Assembly: GCF_900114735.1 (NCBI RefSeq)
Contig: NZ_FOUA01000002.1
Span: forward strand, 186,001 to 250,000
DNA from: Halopseudomonas bauzanensis
Lineage (GTDB): Bacteria > Pseudomonadota > Gammaproteobacteria > Pseudomonadales > Pseudomonadaceae
Reading direction: 5' to 3'
DNA: 64,000 nt
Part shown: positions 1-8,497 of the stretch, one piece after another
Layout of the letters: each line of letters starts with the position of its first letter
Numbering within the stretch: position 1 is the first letter of the stretch
Made by a program: the position numbers and the translations under genes
The notes under the pieces: model-generated
Databases searched by the model: none
Told to the model about the DNA's origin: nothing
The model's input: the letters and a program-made list of their open reading frames with translations, nothing else

Positions 1-638
1 GTATTCATGTCCCCCATCAATACCACATGGGCATGATCGGCGATGCGCTCGCGGATGTAAGCCAACTGATTGGCGCGGGTACGGGTGCTCAGCGCCAAGT
101 GCATCATCACTACCAACAGGCTGTCCGGGCCCTGGCCGAAGCTGGTGAGAATCGCACCACGACCGGGCAACATGCCGGGCAGCTTGTGGTCTTCCAGCAG
201 TTTCGGCTGGTAGCGGCTGAGAAACCCGTTGGAGTGCTGGGCGAAGCGCCCGAGATTGCGATTGAGCTGCTGATACCAGAAGGGGAACTGGCTTTCCTTC
301 GCCAGGTGCTCCACCTGATTGACGAAGCCCGAACGCAGGCTGCCACCATCGACCTCCTGCAGCGCAACGACGTCGAAGTCGTTGAGCAGCTGGGCGATCT
401 GCCCGAGGGTGTGTTGGCGCCGCGCGTGGGGCAGCACATGCTGCCAGCCACGGGTCAGATAATGATGGTAGCGCTGGGTGTTGATACCCACCTGGATGTT
501 GAAGCTGAGCAGCCGCAATACATCGGGCAGCGGCTGTTCAGTATCACCGCAGGCCCAGTTCGGATTGGTCTGCAGGCAGGCGGGCGCCATGGAACCCTGA
601 GTAGCGCGTCGCCATGGAATATTGCCCGTTGCAATCAT
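1..638 (-). CDS. Endonuclease/exonuclease/phosphatase family protein (3' end beyond window)
   Basis: Reading the minus strand from an ATG at 638 gives an open frame of 212 codons that runs off the left edge. It has the landmarks of the EEP (DNase I-like) metal-dependent phosphohydrolase fold: LSFNIQVG with Asn48, ALQEVDGG with Glu95 (metal ligand), MMHLAL with His180, and GDMNT with Asp210 and Asn212. The C-terminal SDH-type catalytic pair would lie outside the window. An AAGGA ribosome-binding site sits just upstream, and the start lies 14 bases beyond the dsbA stop, so the gene probably belongs to a dsbA operon; from memory the same neighbour occurs in Pseudomonas aeruginosa. The substrate (nucleic acid, phosphoinositide or other phosphodiester) cannot be told. 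No clear signal peptide is seen. The family call is secure; the exact function is unknown. Confidence 0.85.
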   Translation of the reverse strand, partial: MIATGNIPWRRATQGSMAPACLQTNPNWACGDTEQPLPDVLRLLSFNIQVGINTQRYHHYLTRGWQHVLPHARRQHTLGQIAQLLNDFDVVALQEVDGGSLRSGFVNQVEHLAKESQFPFWYQQLNRNLGRFAQHSNGFLSRYQPKLLEDHKLPGMLPGRGAILTSFGQGPDSLLVVMMHLALSTRTRANQLAYIRERIADHAHVVLMGDMN

Positions 639-652
639 CAAAGCATCCTTGG

Positions 653-1279
653 TCAGGAACGTTCCTGATCCACCAGGTATTCTGCGATTTTCAGCATTTC
701 CTCGAAGCTGCCGGCCATGCCGCCTTCGATTCGATATTTGCCGTTGACGATCAGCGTGGGTACGCCAGTGGCGCGATAGGCCTTGGCCAGTCGCTTGGCC
801 TGGCTCATCTTGAGGTTCACGCCGGCGGACGCCCAGGTCTTGCGGAACTCATCTTCATCGACGCCGTATTGTGCCAGCAACTTGACCATGGCATCGGTGT
901 CAGCCAGGCGGTTGCCCTGGTTGTGGATAGCCTGGAATACCGCTGCGTGGGCGTCACCCAGCTGGTTCATGCTTTCCAGAGTGTAGAACAGCTGGCCATG
1001 GGTGTCCCAGGCGCCGCCGAAGAAAGCGGGGACGGGACGGAAGTGTACGTCCTCGGGCAGGGTTTTCTTCCACTCGCCGATGATCGGCTCGAAGGTAAAG
1101 CAATGACCACAGCCGTACCAGAACAGTTCGGCCACTTCGATCTTGCCCGGCTCCTGGGTCGGCGCCACGGCGGGCAGCTCGACGTAATGCACACCGGCCT
1201 TGTACTGGGTTTCCTGAGCCTGAACCATTGCCAGGCTGCCCAGCAGCCATACCAATCCAACAGTCAACAACTTGCGCAT
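653..1279 (-). CDS. dsbA: Thiol:disulfide interchange protein DsbA
   Basis: Periplasmic thiol oxidase that introduces disulfides into secreted proteins and is re-oxidised by DsbB. The 208-residue protein starts MRKLLTVGLVW with a signal peptide ending near AQA (residues 19-21). An in-frame ATG ten codons upstream (1309) would put charged residues before the signal peptide, so 1279 is preferred. The thioredoxin active site is FWYGCGHC with Cys57 and Cys60, and the cis-proline loop is TGVPTLIVNG with Pro174. The dipeptide between the cysteines is Gly-His, where Escherichia coli DsbA has Pro-His. It lies downstream of the cytochrome c4 gene on the same strand, with a terminator-like hairpin between them, and is followed by the EEP-family gene. 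Confidence 0.95.
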   Translation of the reverse strand: MRKLLTVGLVWLLGSLAMVQAQETQYKAGVHYVELPAVAPTQEPGKIEVAELFWYGCGHCFTFEPIIGEWKKTLPEDVHFRPVPAFFGGAWDTHGQLFYTLESMNQLGDAHAAVFQAIHNQGNRLADTDAMVKLLAQYGVDEDEFRKTWASAGVNLKMSQAKRLAKAYRATGVPTLIVNGKYRIEGGMAGSFEEMLKIAEYLVDQERS

Positions 1280-1381
1280 GTATCTCTCCAGACAATCTTT
1301 CTGTGACATTCAGGCCATCATGATGGCAAAAAGGTTCCCCGGTGCGCTATTCCGCAAGCCGGTTGGGTTTTCTACAGTCGC

Positions 1382-1412
1382 AAAAAAGGGCAGCCGCAGC
1401 CACCCTTTTTTT
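1382..1412 (-). terminator. Hairpin terminator after cytochrome c4 gene
   Basis: On the minus strand a GC-rich imperfect hairpin (stem AAAGGG/CCCTTT plus inner pairs) is followed by a run of T residues. It lies between the cytochrome c4 stop and the dsbA start. A-rich and T-rich flanks on both sides would let it work in either direction. Confidence 0.6.
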
Positions 1413-1440
1413 AACACCAGCTATTGCAGCGCAACTGGGA

Positions 1441-2049
1441 TCAACGCAGACCCTGGATATAGTTCGAGACAGCCTCGATATCCTTGTTGCTCAAACGCGA
1501 AGCGATGGTCTGCATGATCATGGCATCGCCATCGTTGACCCGGTCGCCTTCACGGAAGTCGGTCAGCTGCTTGGCAGTGTAGGTGGCATGCTGCCCAGCC
1601 AGCTGCGGGTAGGCCGCCGGGTCGTTGCCCTGGCCAGTCGGTGAATGGCAACCAGTGCAGGCCGGCAGACCTGTGGCAAGGTCGCCGCCACGGTAGATGG
1701 CTTCACCACGTGCCGCCAGCTCGGGATCGGCAACGCCGCGAGCCGGCGTTTGCGCTGCATAAAAAGCTGCGGCGTCAGCCAGGTCCTGATCACTCATGTT
1801 AGCCACGATGGCGGTCATTTCCGGCACCACTCGTACGCCTTCCTTGATCTCGACCAGCTGCTTGAGCAGATAGCGCTCGCCCTGACCGGCCAGGTTCGGC
1901 CAGTTCGGCATGATGCTGTTACCATCGTTACCGTGACAGGCTGCACAGACGGCCACCTTGCCCTGGCCGGCTTCGGCATCACCCTGCAGCGCATGGGCCG
2001 AACCGGCCACACCGAGGGATAACACCAGACTTACAAGTAATTTATTCAT
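1441..2049 (-). CDS. cc4: Cytochrome c4, di-heme
   Basis: Periplasmic di-heme electron carrier of the cytochrome c4 family, thought to pass electrons from the bc1 complex to terminal oxidases such as cbb3. The 202-residue protein has a signal peptide (MNKLLVSLVLSLGVAGSAHA) and two heme c motifs, CAACH at residues 35-39 and CTGCH at 131-135, one in each half of an internally duplicated sequence. The two halves share the PNLAGQ/PQLAGQ pattern after the heme motif, typical of c4. Methionines in the MTAIVANMSDQDL and MIMQTIASRLSNKDI segments are likely axial ligands. It lies upstream of dsbA and divergent from engB, which matches my memory of the order in Pseudomonas aeruginosa. Confidence 0.95.
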   Translation of the reverse strand: MNKLLVSLVLSLGVAGSAHALQGDAEAGQGKVAVCAACHGNDGNSIMPNWPNLAGQGERYLLKQLVEIKEGVRVVPEMTAIVANMSDQDLADAAAFYAAQTPARGVADPELAARGEAIYRGGDLATGLPACTGCHSPTGQGNDPAAYPQLAGQHATYTAKQLTDFREGDRVNDGDAMIMQTIASRLSNKDIEAVSNYIQGLR

Positions 2050-2334
2050 CGGCTAATCCAATTACGGCTAAAAGAAAAATCAGGCCTGGTCCGCGTCCGG
2101 TCTCGATGACCGCGTTATGTGCAGACAGCCTCGACGCCTGGCAACAGTAATACAAATACAGGCCGGCTCGAATAAGCGCCCATGCTAGCCGCCCCTCGGA
2201 AGCAGCGCAATGGCCATACTGTCGCAGTGCCTGCCACGATATTAAACCGCGGCATTATATACTAAGCTAGCCGCTGACGTGAATGCATCTAGGGTCTGTT
2301 CCCGTTCGACCCTACCACACAAACCGGATATTCC
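2050..2334. promoter_or_regulatory. Divergent cytochrome c4 / engB intergenic region
   Basis: A 285-base gap between two divergent genes. Near the engB side the sequence TATACT at 2258-2263 could be a -10 element on the plus strand, but I see no convincing -35 hexamer at the right spacing. No hairpin, operator or small gene could be supported. Confidence 0.3.
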
Positions 2335-2994
2335 ATGCCCCCAGCCACACCGCTCCCCATTCTCTGCCAACAAGCCAGCTTCATCAAAAGCGCCAGCCAG
2401 GTCGATCAATGCCCGCCGGACCAGGGTTACGAAGTCGCCTTTGCCGGGCGCTCCAACGCCGGCAAGTCCAGTGCACTGAATACCCTGACCCACGCACGCT
2501 TGGCACGGACCTCGAAAACCCCGGGGCGCACCCAGTTGATCAACTTCTTCGCCCTCGATGATACCCATCGCCTGGTCGACTTGCCCGGCTACGGCTACGC
2601 CAAGGTGCCGCTGGAGTTGAAGGAGCACTGGAAAAAACACCTGGACGCCTATCTTACCCAACGGGATTCGTTGGCCGGCGTGGTGCTGGTGATGGATATC
2701 CGCCATCCACTGTCGGCCTTCGACCGCATGATGCTGGATTGGGCGAATGTTGCCGGCCTGCCGGCGCATATCCTGCTGAGCAAGACCGACAAACTGTCCT
2801 TCGGCGCGGCCAAGGGCGTGTTGCTCAAGGTGCAGAGCACGGTACGCAAGGAATTCGGCAACCGCGCCAGCGTGCAGCTGTTCTCCTCGCCCAAACGCCA
2901 GGGTATCGACGAGGCCCATGCGGTGCTGGAGAGCTGGCTGTACCCCGCCGAAGATACCGAGCAGGACGAAGACCAGCCGGCAGCCACCGAATAA
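2335..2994 (+). CDS. engB: Ribosome biogenesis GTP-binding protein EngB (YsxC/YihA)
   Basis: Essential GTPase of the TrmE-Era-EngA-like group that takes part in late assembly of the 50S ribosomal subunit. The 219-residue protein shows the P-loop GRSNAGKSS at residues 38-46, the switch I segment with TSKTPGRTQ near 59-67, the G3 motif DLPGYGYAK starting at 82, and the G4 motif SKTDK at 149-153. The acidic C-terminal tail after residue 205 carries no motif. The gene is followed on the opposite strand by an ErsA-like small RNA and then polA, the polA/yihA neighbourhood known from Escherichia coli and Pseudomonas. Confidence 0.96.
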   Translation: MPPATPLPILCQQASFIKSASQVDQCPPDQGYEVAFAGRSNAGKSSALNTLTHARLARTSKTPGRTQLINFFALDDTHRLVDLPGYGYAKVPLELKEHWKKHLDAYLTQRDSLAGVVLVMDIRHPLSAFDRMMLDWANVAGLPAHILLSKTDKLSFGAAKGVLLKVQSTVRKEFGNRASVQLFSSPKRQGIDEAHAVLESWLYPAEDTEQDEDQPAATE

Positions 2995-3000
2995 CAGGCA

Positions 3001-3134
3001 AAAAAAACCCCGAACTTCTATGGGGAGGGAAGGTTCGGGGTTCAACAACCGGGCTGTGCTAGGAAAGGGATGCCCGGTATTCTGCCAACACTAAATCACA
3101 TCTAAGGAGCATGAAGGGCTTGACTGGCCATTCA
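3001..3134 (-). ncRNA. ersA: ErsA-like small RNA (Spot 42 locus)
   Basis: An untranslated minus-strand transcript is predicted between engB and polA. An AlgU/sigma22-type promoter, GAACTT (3167-3162), 17 bases, TCAGA (3144-3140), places the start near 3134-3132. A perfect 10-base-pair terminator stem (AACCCCGAAC at 3042-3033 with GTTCGGGGTT at 3015-3006) followed by a T run ends it at about 3001. The predicted length is about 132 nt. The terminator loop holds a C-rich single-stranded stretch, CTTCCCTCCCC, complementary to purine-rich Shine-Dalgarno sequences. In Pseudomonas aeruginosa the sigma22-dependent RNA ErsA occupies this polA/yihA position and, as I recall, is about 132 nt long. The sequence features are seen directly; the assignment is inference from position, promoter and size. 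Confidence 0.75.
3006..3042 (-). terminator. Rho-independent terminator of the ErsA-like RNA
   Basis: A 10-base-pair perfect stem with a 17-base loop is followed by a T run (3007-3001) on the minus strand. The plus strand has no T run after the stem, so the terminator is directional and belongs to the minus-strand transcript, not to engB. Confidence 0.85.
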
Positions 3135-3139
3135 TAGTC

Positions 3140-3167
3140 TCTGACCGGGCGGTTTCCGGGGAAGTTC
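3140..3167 (-). promoter_or_regulatory. AlgU (sigma22/sigmaE)-type promoter of the small RNA
   Basis: GAACTT, a 17-base spacer and TCAGA match the extracytoplasmic sigma factor consensus GAACTT-N16/17-TCTGA at all but one -10 position. The -35 element is embedded in a 17-base palindrome, CCGGGGAAGTTCCCCGG on the plus strand (3156-3172), broken only at its central base. That palindrome could be a regulator site or part of the polA 3' end. Confidence 0.65.
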
Positions 3168-3196
3168 CCCGGCCGCTGAAAATTATTTCGTGCCGG

Positions 3197-5941
3197 TCAA
3201 TGGGCCTCGTCCCAGTTGTCGCCGATGCCGGTTTCAACCAGCAGCGGCACGTCCAGCTCAGCCGCGGCGCTCATCCGTTCACACAGGCCGGCGCTGACCT
3301 GGTCGAGCAGATCCTCGCGGACCTCCAGCACCAGTTCATCGTGCACCTGCATGACCACCCGGGCGTCCAGCCCCGAGCTCTGCAACCAGCGGTCAACCTC
3401 GATCATCGCGCGTTTGATGATATCGGCGGCGGTGCCCTGCATCGGTGCGTTGATCGCGGTACGCTCGGCACCCTTGCGCATGGCCTGGTTCTTCGAGTGG
3501 ATCTCCGGCAGGTACAGGCGCCGACCGAACAGGGTTTCGACGAAGCCCTTCTCCGCCGCCTGGGCGCGGGTGTCTTCCATGTAGCGCAACACCCCGGGAT
3601 AGCGGGTGAAGTAGCGGTCGATATAATCCTGGGACTGCTTGCGGTCGACACCGATCTGCTTGGCCAGGCCGAAGGCGCTCATGCCGTAGATCAGTCCGAA
3701 GTTGATCGCCTTGGCGCTGCGCCGCTGGTCGTTGCTGACCTCATCCAGAGCCACGCCGAAGACTTCGGCCGCGGTGGCCCGGTGCACGTCCAGGCCCTTG
3801 CGAAAGGCATCCAGCAGGCCTTCGTCCTGGGCCAGATGCGCCATGATGCGCAACTCGATCTGCGAATAGTCCGCGGCCATGATCTTGTAGCCGGGCGGTG
3901 CGATGAAGGCCTGGCGGATGCGCCGGCCCTCGGCGCTGCGGATCGGAATGTTCTGCAGGTTCGGGTCGGAGGAGGACAACCGGCCGGTCGCGGTGACCGC
4001 CTGGTGATAACTGGTATGGATGCGCCCGGTGCGCGGGTTGATCTGTTCCGGCAGGCGGTCGGTGTAGGTGCTCTTGAGCTTGCTCACCGTGCGGTATTGC
4101 ATGATCACCTGGGGCAGCTCGTAGCCCTGGTCGGCCAGCTCGGCGAGTACCGATTCAGCAGTGGATGGCTGGCCTTTGGCGGTCTTGGAGATCACCGGCA
4201 GGCCTTGCTTCTCGTAAAGAATGGCACATAGCTGCTTCGGCGAGCCGAGGTTGAATTCCTCGCCGGCCAGTTCGAAGGCCTGGCGCTCCAGCGCGACCAT
4301 CTTGTCGCCCAGCTCGCGGCTCTGGATACCCAGCAGCTTGGCATCGACCAATGCGCCGCTGCGCTCGATGCGGGCCAGCACCGGCACCAACGGCATCTCG
4401 ATCTGTTCCAGTACCTTGGCCAGGGAGGTGATGCCCTGCAGCTTCTGCCACAGGGTCTGGTGCAGGCGCAGGGTCAGGTCGGCGTCTTCGGCGGCGTAGG
4501 GGCCGGCCTGTTCCAGCGCGATCTGGTCGAAGGTCAGCTGTTTTGCGCCCTTGCCGGCAATATCCTCAAACCGCACGGTGCCGGTGCCCAGGTATTTCAG
4601 CGCCAGGCTGTCCAGATCGTGGCGGGTGGCCGTGGAGTCCAGCACGTAGGATTCGAGCATGGTATCGAACGCCACGCCCTGCACCTGGATACCGTAATGC
4701 GCCAGCACGTTCATGTCGTACTTGGCATGTTGCGCGACCTTGCGCTTGCCCGGATCTTCCAGCACGGGCTTGAGCGCCGCCAGCACCTGGTCGCGGTCGA
4801 GTTGGTCAGGCACACCCATGTAATTGTGGGCCAGTGGCACATAAGCCGCTTCGTGGGGGCTGACCGCAAAGGAGATGCCGACCAGGTCCGCCTGCTGGGC
4901 ATGGATGCTGGTGGTTTCGGTATCGAAGGCGATCAGCGTGGCGTTCTGCAGCCGGTTGAGCCAGATATCGAAGCGCGCCTGGTCGAGAATGGTCTCGTAT
5001 TCCGGCTCGACCGCCTCCGCCTGGTTCGGCGCCTCCACCGCCTCGCCGGCAGCTTTCGCCTCGCGCAGCAGATCGTCGAGCCAGTTCTTGAATTCCAGCT
5101 TGCGATACAGCTCGATCAGCGCTTCGCGGTTGGGCTCGGTCGGATGCAGGGCGTCGACCCGCACGTCCAGCTCCACATCCACCTTGATGGTCGCCAACTG
5201 GTGGGACAGATAGGCCATGTCCTTATGTTCGAGCATCTTCTCCGCCAGCTTCTTGGCACCGCGGATCGGCAGCTCGGCAATTTTGTCCAGGTTGGCGTAG
5301 ATCACATCCATGCCGCCGCCCAGGCCGGTCAGCAGACCCAACGCGGTTTTCTCGCCCACCCCCGGTACGCCGGGGATGTTGTCTACCTTGTCGCCCATCA
5401 GCGCCAGGTAATCGATGATCAGCTCGGGGCCGATACCAAACTTCTCACGCACGCCATCCGCATCCATCACCGTGCCGGTCATGGTATTGACCAGGGTGAT
5501 GTGGTCGTCGACCAGCTGCGCCATGTCCTTGTCACCCGTGGAAATCACTACCGGACAGCCCAGCGCGGCGCTCTGCCGGGCCAGGGTACCGATCACATCG
5601 TCGGCCTCGACGCCATCGATACACAGCAGCGGCAGGCCGAGCGCCTTGACGCTGGCATGCAGCGGCTCGACCTGCAGGCGCAGATCGTCGGGCATGGGTG
5701 GGCGATGGGATTTGTAATTCTCGAACAAGGCATCACGGAAGGTCGGCCCCTTGGCATCGAAAACCACCGCAAAAGGGCTGTCCGGGTACTGTTTGCGCAG
5801 GCTCTTGAGCATATTGAGCACGCCCTTGACCGCGCCAGTGGGCTTGCCGGTGGAGGTGGTCAACGGCGGCAACGCGTGGAAGGCCCGATACAGATAGGAG
5901 GAGCCGTCAACGAGAATCAGCGGGGCAATGGAGTCAGTCAT
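3197..5941 (-). CDS. polA: DNA polymerase I
   Basis: Family A polymerase for Okazaki fragment processing and repair synthesis, 914 residues, normal for the family. The N-terminal 5'-3' exonuclease begins [19 protein letters not shown] and includes [12 protein letters not shown] and the [10 protein letters not shown] helix-hairpin-helix. The 3'-5' proofreading domain keeps its catalytic DTET motif (in [13 protein letters not shown]), so proofreading should be active. The polymerase domain carries motif [14 protein letters not shown], motif [15 protein letters not shown] and motif [13 protein letters not shown]. It is divergent from the DUF2782-thrB pair, with 75 bases between the starts, and is followed on the same strand by the ErsA-like RNA gene. 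Confidence 0.98.
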   Translation of the reverse strand: MTDSIAPLILVDGSSYLYRAFHALPPLTTSTGKPTGAVKGVLNMLKSLRKQYPDSPFAVVFDAKGPTFRDALFENYKSHRPPMPDDLRLQVEPLHASVKALGLPLLCIDGVEADDVIGTLARQSAALGCPVVISTGDKDMAQLVDDHITLVNTMTGTVMDADGVREKFGIGPELIIDYLALMGDKVDNIPGVPGVGEKTALGLLTGLGGGMDVIYANLDKIAELPIRGAKKLAEKMLEHKDMAYLSHQLATIKVDVELDVRVDALHPTEPNREALIELYRKLEFKNWLDDLLREAKAAGEAVEAPNQAEAVEPEYETILDQARFDIWLNRLQNATLIAFDTETTSIHAQQADLVGISFAVSPHEAAYVPLAHNYMGVPDQLDRDQVLAALKPVLEDPGKRKVAQHAKYDMNVLAHYGIQVQGVAFDTMLESYVLDSTATRHDLDSLALKYLGTGTVRFEDIAGKGAKQLTFDQIALEQAGPYAAEDADLTLRLHQTLWQKLQGITSLAKVLEQIEMPLVPVLARIERSGALVDAKLLGIQSRELGDKMVALERQAFELAGEEFNLGSPKQLCAILYEKQGLPVISKTAKGQPSTAESVLAELADQGYELPQVIMQYRTVSKLKSTYTDRLPEQINPRTGRIHTSYHQAVTATGRLSSSDPNLQNIPIRSAEGRRIRQAFIAPPGYKIMAADYSQIELRIMAHLAQDEGLLDAFRKGLDVHRATAAEVFGVALDEVSNDQRRSAKAINFGLIYGMSAFGLAKQIGVDRKQSQDYIDRYFTRYPGVLRYMEDTRAQAAEKGFVETLFGRRLYLPEIHSKNQAMRKGAERTAINAPMQGTAADIIKRAMIEVDRWLQSSGLDARVVMQVHDELVLEVREDLLDQVSAGLCERMSAAAELDVPLLVETGIGDNWDEAH

Positions 5942-5974
5942 GCGTCAGGTCAGCGTTCCAGAAGAAAAAGGGGC

Positions 5975-5996
5975 TAGAATGACCTTAACGTCATTC
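5975..5996 (+). promoter_or_regulatory. Candidate -10 box and palindrome upstream of the DUF2782 gene
   Basis: TAGAAT (5975-5980) resembles a sigma70 -10 box. It overlaps an inverted repeat with 7-base arms, GAATGAC (5977-5983) and GTCATTC (5990-5996), separated by six bases, that would lie near the transcription start. The -35 region is weak. The palindrome may be an operator for the DUF2782-thrB pair or for divergent polA. Confidence 0.35.
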
Positions 5997-6016
5997 CACT
6001 AAAGGACAAGGTTAAC

Positions 6017-6304
6017 ATGACACGCATGATTGGCCGCGGGTTGGCTGCACTGACATTGATCGCCAGTTTCGCCGTAATGGCACAAGAACCGCCGCTCACC
6101 GGCGAGCCGGATGTGACCATTCGTCAGGAGGGCGACAAGACCATCGAGGAGTACCGCATGAACGGCTTCCTCTATGCGATCAAGATCACGCCGAAGAACG
6201 GTGCGCCCTATTTTCTGGTCGCCGTGGACGATGATGGCAACTTCACCCGGGCCGACAACCCCAACGGCCTGCGCATTCCCTCATGGAAGATCTTCGAGTG
6301 GTAA
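6017..6304 (+). CDS. DUF2782 family secreted protein
   Basis: A 95-residue protein with a signal peptide (MTRMIGRGLAALTLIASFAVMAQ). The mature part begins EPPLTGEPDVTIRQEGDKTIEEYRMNG and ends RIPSWKIFEW, the pattern of the DUF2782 family found next to thrB or polA in Pseudomonas. The function is unknown; the short beta-rich sequence suggests a single small periplasmic domain. A strong ribosome-binding sequence, AAGGACAAGG, precedes the start. thrB follows after 9 bases, so the two are probably co-transcribed, although no functional link to threonine synthesis can be read from the sequence. Confidence 0.85.
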   Translation: MTRMIGRGLAALTLIASFAVMAQEPPLTGEPDVTIRQEGDKTIEEYRMNGFLYAIKITPKNGAPYFLVAVDDDGNFTRADNPNGLRIPSWKIFEW

Positions 6305-6313
6305 GGCGCTGAC

Positions 6314-7267
6314 ATGTCGGTATTCACTCCGGTCGAGCGACCTGAGCTGGAAGACTTTCTGCAGCGCTTCGAGCTCGGCCGGCTGATCGATTACAGCGGC
6401 ATCGCCGGCGGCACCGAGAACAGCAACTTCTTCGTCGCCACCGAGCGGGGCGAATACGTGTTGACCCTGGTCGAACGTGGCCCGATCGCCGAACTGCCGT
6501 TTTTCATCCAGTTGCTCGACCGCCTGCAGCAGGCTGGCTTGCCGGTGCCCTATGCCCTGCGCGACCGCAGCGCTATCGCCCTGCATCGTCTCAATGATCG
6601 ACCGGCATTGTTGCAGCCAAGGTTGCCGGGGCGGCATATCGATACCCCGGATGCCAGCCATTGCCAGGCGGTCGGCCAGACGCTGGCGCGACTGCATGAT
6701 GCCACGGCGACCAGCGGTCTGCTGCGCCCAAGCGATCGGGGACTGGCGTGGATGACCACCGAGACCCGGGCGCTGCTTGAGCGCTGCGAGCCGCGGGCCC
6801 GCGCCACGCTGCATGCCATGCTGCCGGTATTGGACCGGCTGCGTCAGCAACGACCGATACTGCCCGAGGCGGTACTGCATGGGGACCTGTTCCGCGATAA
6901 CGTGCTGTTCGATGGCCATCACCTGACCGGCATCATCGATTTCTACAATGCCTTCAGCGGCTGGACGCTGTATGACGTCGCCATCTGCGTGAATGACTGG
7001 TGCCTGGCAGACGAGGGCGGCCTGGACGAACGGCGCACCGAAGCGCTACTGGCCGGTTATGCCAGCCACCGACGCTTTACCCCCTTGGAAGCGGAACACT
7101 GGCCTGACCTGCTACGCCTGGCGGCGCTGCGCTTCTGGCTATCACGGCAGCTGGCCGCCGACCACCATGCCGAACACAGCGGTGTGCTGATCAAGGAGCC
7201 GGCGCATTTCCAGCGGCTGCTGGAGGCGCATGGGACTATTGCGGTGGGGTTGCCATTGGCGCTGTAA
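6314..7267 (+). CDS. thrB: Homoserine kinase (aminoglycoside-phosphotransferase fold)
   Basis: Phosphorylates L-homoserine with ATP, the branch step to threonine. This is the 317-residue type with the choline kinase/APH fold, used by Pseudomonas instead of the GHMP-type ThrB of Escherichia coli. Seen in the sequence: the N-terminal MSVFTPVERPELEDFLQRFELG, the nucleotide-binding GGTENSNFFVAT loop, the catalytic loop VLHGDLFRDNVLFDG (Brenner-type HGDLxxxN), and the metal-binding IIDFYNAFSG. It lies directly downstream of the DUF2782 gene. A 9-base-pair stem-loop sits between it and the convergent xenA. Confidence 0.95.
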   Translation: MSVFTPVERPELEDFLQRFELGRLIDYSGIAGGTENSNFFVATERGEYVLTLVERGPIAELPFFIQLLDRLQQAGLPVPYALRDRSAIALHRLNDRPALLQPRLPGRHIDTPDASHCQAVGQTLARLHDATATSGLLRPSDRGLAWMTTETRALLERCEPRARATLHAMLPVLDRLRQQRPILPEAVLHGDLFRDNVLFDGHHLTGIIDFYNAFSGWTLYDVAICVNDWCLADEGGLDERRTEALLAGYASHRRFTPLEAEHWPDLLRLAALRFWLSRQLAADHHAEHSGVLIKEPAHFQRLLEAHGTIAVGLPLAL

Positions 7268-7288
7268 CCACGCCTTCTGAAACCATAG

Positions 7289-7312
7289 GGTGTCGAGTTC
7301 CATCTCGACACC
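7289..7312. terminator. Stem-loop between convergent thrB and xenA
   Basis: Perfect 9-base-pair stem GGTGTCGAG / CTCGACACC with a 6-base loop in a 55-base convergent gap. No T run follows on either strand, so intrinsic termination is only a guess from position; it could equally act as an mRNA 3' end protector. Confidence 0.4.
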
Positions 7313-7322
7313 GGTCAGCGGC

Positions 7323-8414
7323 TCAGTATCGCGCCAGCCAATGGGCATAGGGCGCGGGCAAGGTTGCCCAGGAGGCCTTTTCGATCTTCAATTCCCGGGC
7401 GGCGTAGTAGGCCCAGTGCGGGTTGGCCAGATGTGCCTTGCCGACCATGACCAGGTCCAGTTGGCCATCCTGTACCGCCTTTTCCGCAATATGCGGCTCA
7501 CCGAAGCCCCAGGCCGAGGCAACCGGGATCCCCGCTTCGCGGCGTACCCGCTCGGCGATGGGGCCCATAAAGGCTGGCGCCCAGGGAATCCGTGCCTCGG
7601 GAATGTTGAAGCCGATGCTGACGCTCAGCAGATCCAGTCCACCTTCCTTGAAGCGGCGGGTCAGGTCGATGGACTCGGTCAGGGTCTGCTCGTCGTTGCC
7701 ATCGAATTCCAGCACGCCAAAGCGCATGGTCAGTGGCAGATGCGCTGGCCATACCTCGCGCACCGCAGCGAAGGTTTCACGCAGGAAACGACTGCGGTTC
7801 TCGTAGTTGCCGCCATAGGCATCGGTGCGCTGATTGGAATGCTCGGAGAAGAAGCTCTGCGCCAGATAGCCATGGGCAAAGTGCAGCTCAAGCCACTCGA
7901 AACCGACTTCCAGCGCGCGCCGGGCAGCAGCGACGAAGTCATCACGTACCCGGGCGATATCGTCCAGGGTCATTTCCTGCGGCTGCTTGCTCAGGTTTGC
8001 GCCAAAGGCAATGGGGGAGGGCGCGATGGTCTGCCAGCCGCGCGGGTCGTCGTTGGCGATGTGGTCGTCCCCTTCCCAGGGATTGTTGGCACTGGCCTTG
8101 CGACCGGCGTGGGCGATCTGGATGCCCGGCACGCCTCCGTGCTGCTTGATTGCCCGGACGGTCGGAATGAACGCCTGGGCCAATTCATCGTTCCAGATGC
8201 CGGCGCAGTCGGGAGTGATGCGCCCTTCCGGCGCCACGGCAGTGGCTTCGACAATGACCAGGCCGGCGCCACCGCGGGCCATGCCGGCATAGTTCTGCAG
8301 ATGCCAGTCGTTCACCAGTCCGTCGACGGCGCGGTACTGACACATGGGAGGTACGGCAATCCGATTGCGCAGGGTGATGTCCTTCAGGGTGAAGGGCTGG
8401 AATAACGCGGACAT
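7323..8414 (-). CDS. xenA: NADPH:flavin oxidoreductase XenA (Old Yellow Enzyme family)
   Basis: FMN-dependent ene-reductase/xenobiotic reductase of the YqjM-like subclass that reduces activated alkenes, nitrate esters and nitroaromatics. The 363-residue sequence follows Pseudomonas putida XenA closely as I remember it. PPMCQY contains Cys25, the FMN-tuning cysteine; HAGRKA follows at 102-107; ELHFAHGYL carries the His178/His181 substrate-anion pair and Tyr183. The C-terminal segment ASWATLPAPYAHWL resembles the XenA dimer-contact tail. The gene is divergent from an ArsR-type regulator, with a perfect palindrome in the gap, which suggests substrate-induced control. Confidence 0.93.
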   Translation of the reverse strand: MSALFQPFTLKDITLRNRIAVPPMCQYRAVDGLVNDWHLQNYAGMARGGAGLVIVEATAVAPEGRITPDCAGIWNDELAQAFIPTVRAIKQHGGVPGIQIAHAGRKASANNPWEGDDHIANDDPRGWQTIAPSPIAFGANLSKQPQEMTLDDIARVRDDFVAAARRALEVGFEWLELHFAHGYLAQSFFSEHSNQRTDAYGGNYENRSRFLRETFAAVREVWPAHLPLTMRFGVLEFDGNDEQTLTESIDLTRRFKEGGLDLLSVSIGFNIPEARIPWAPAFMGPIAERVRREAGIPVASAWGFGEPHIAEKAVQDGQLDLVMVGKAHLANPHWAYYAARELKIEKASWATLPAPYAHWLARY

Positions 8415-8439
8415 GAAGAATTCCTGTGATGGGGATGAG

Positions 8440-8461
8440 TTGTTCGATTTTATTCGAACAA
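8440..8461. promoter_or_regulatory. Palindromic operator between xenA and the ArsR-type gene
   Basis: A perfect inverted repeat, TTGTTCGA - six T/A bases - TCGAACAA, lies in the 83-base divergent gap. The 22-base length and AT-rich centre fit a winged-helix dimer site. It is placed to overlap the promoters of both genes, so I infer autoregulation plus xenA control. Confidence 0.7.
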
Positions 8462-8497
8462 TGGATCAAAGACAAACCCCAAGGTAGAATTATTGTC

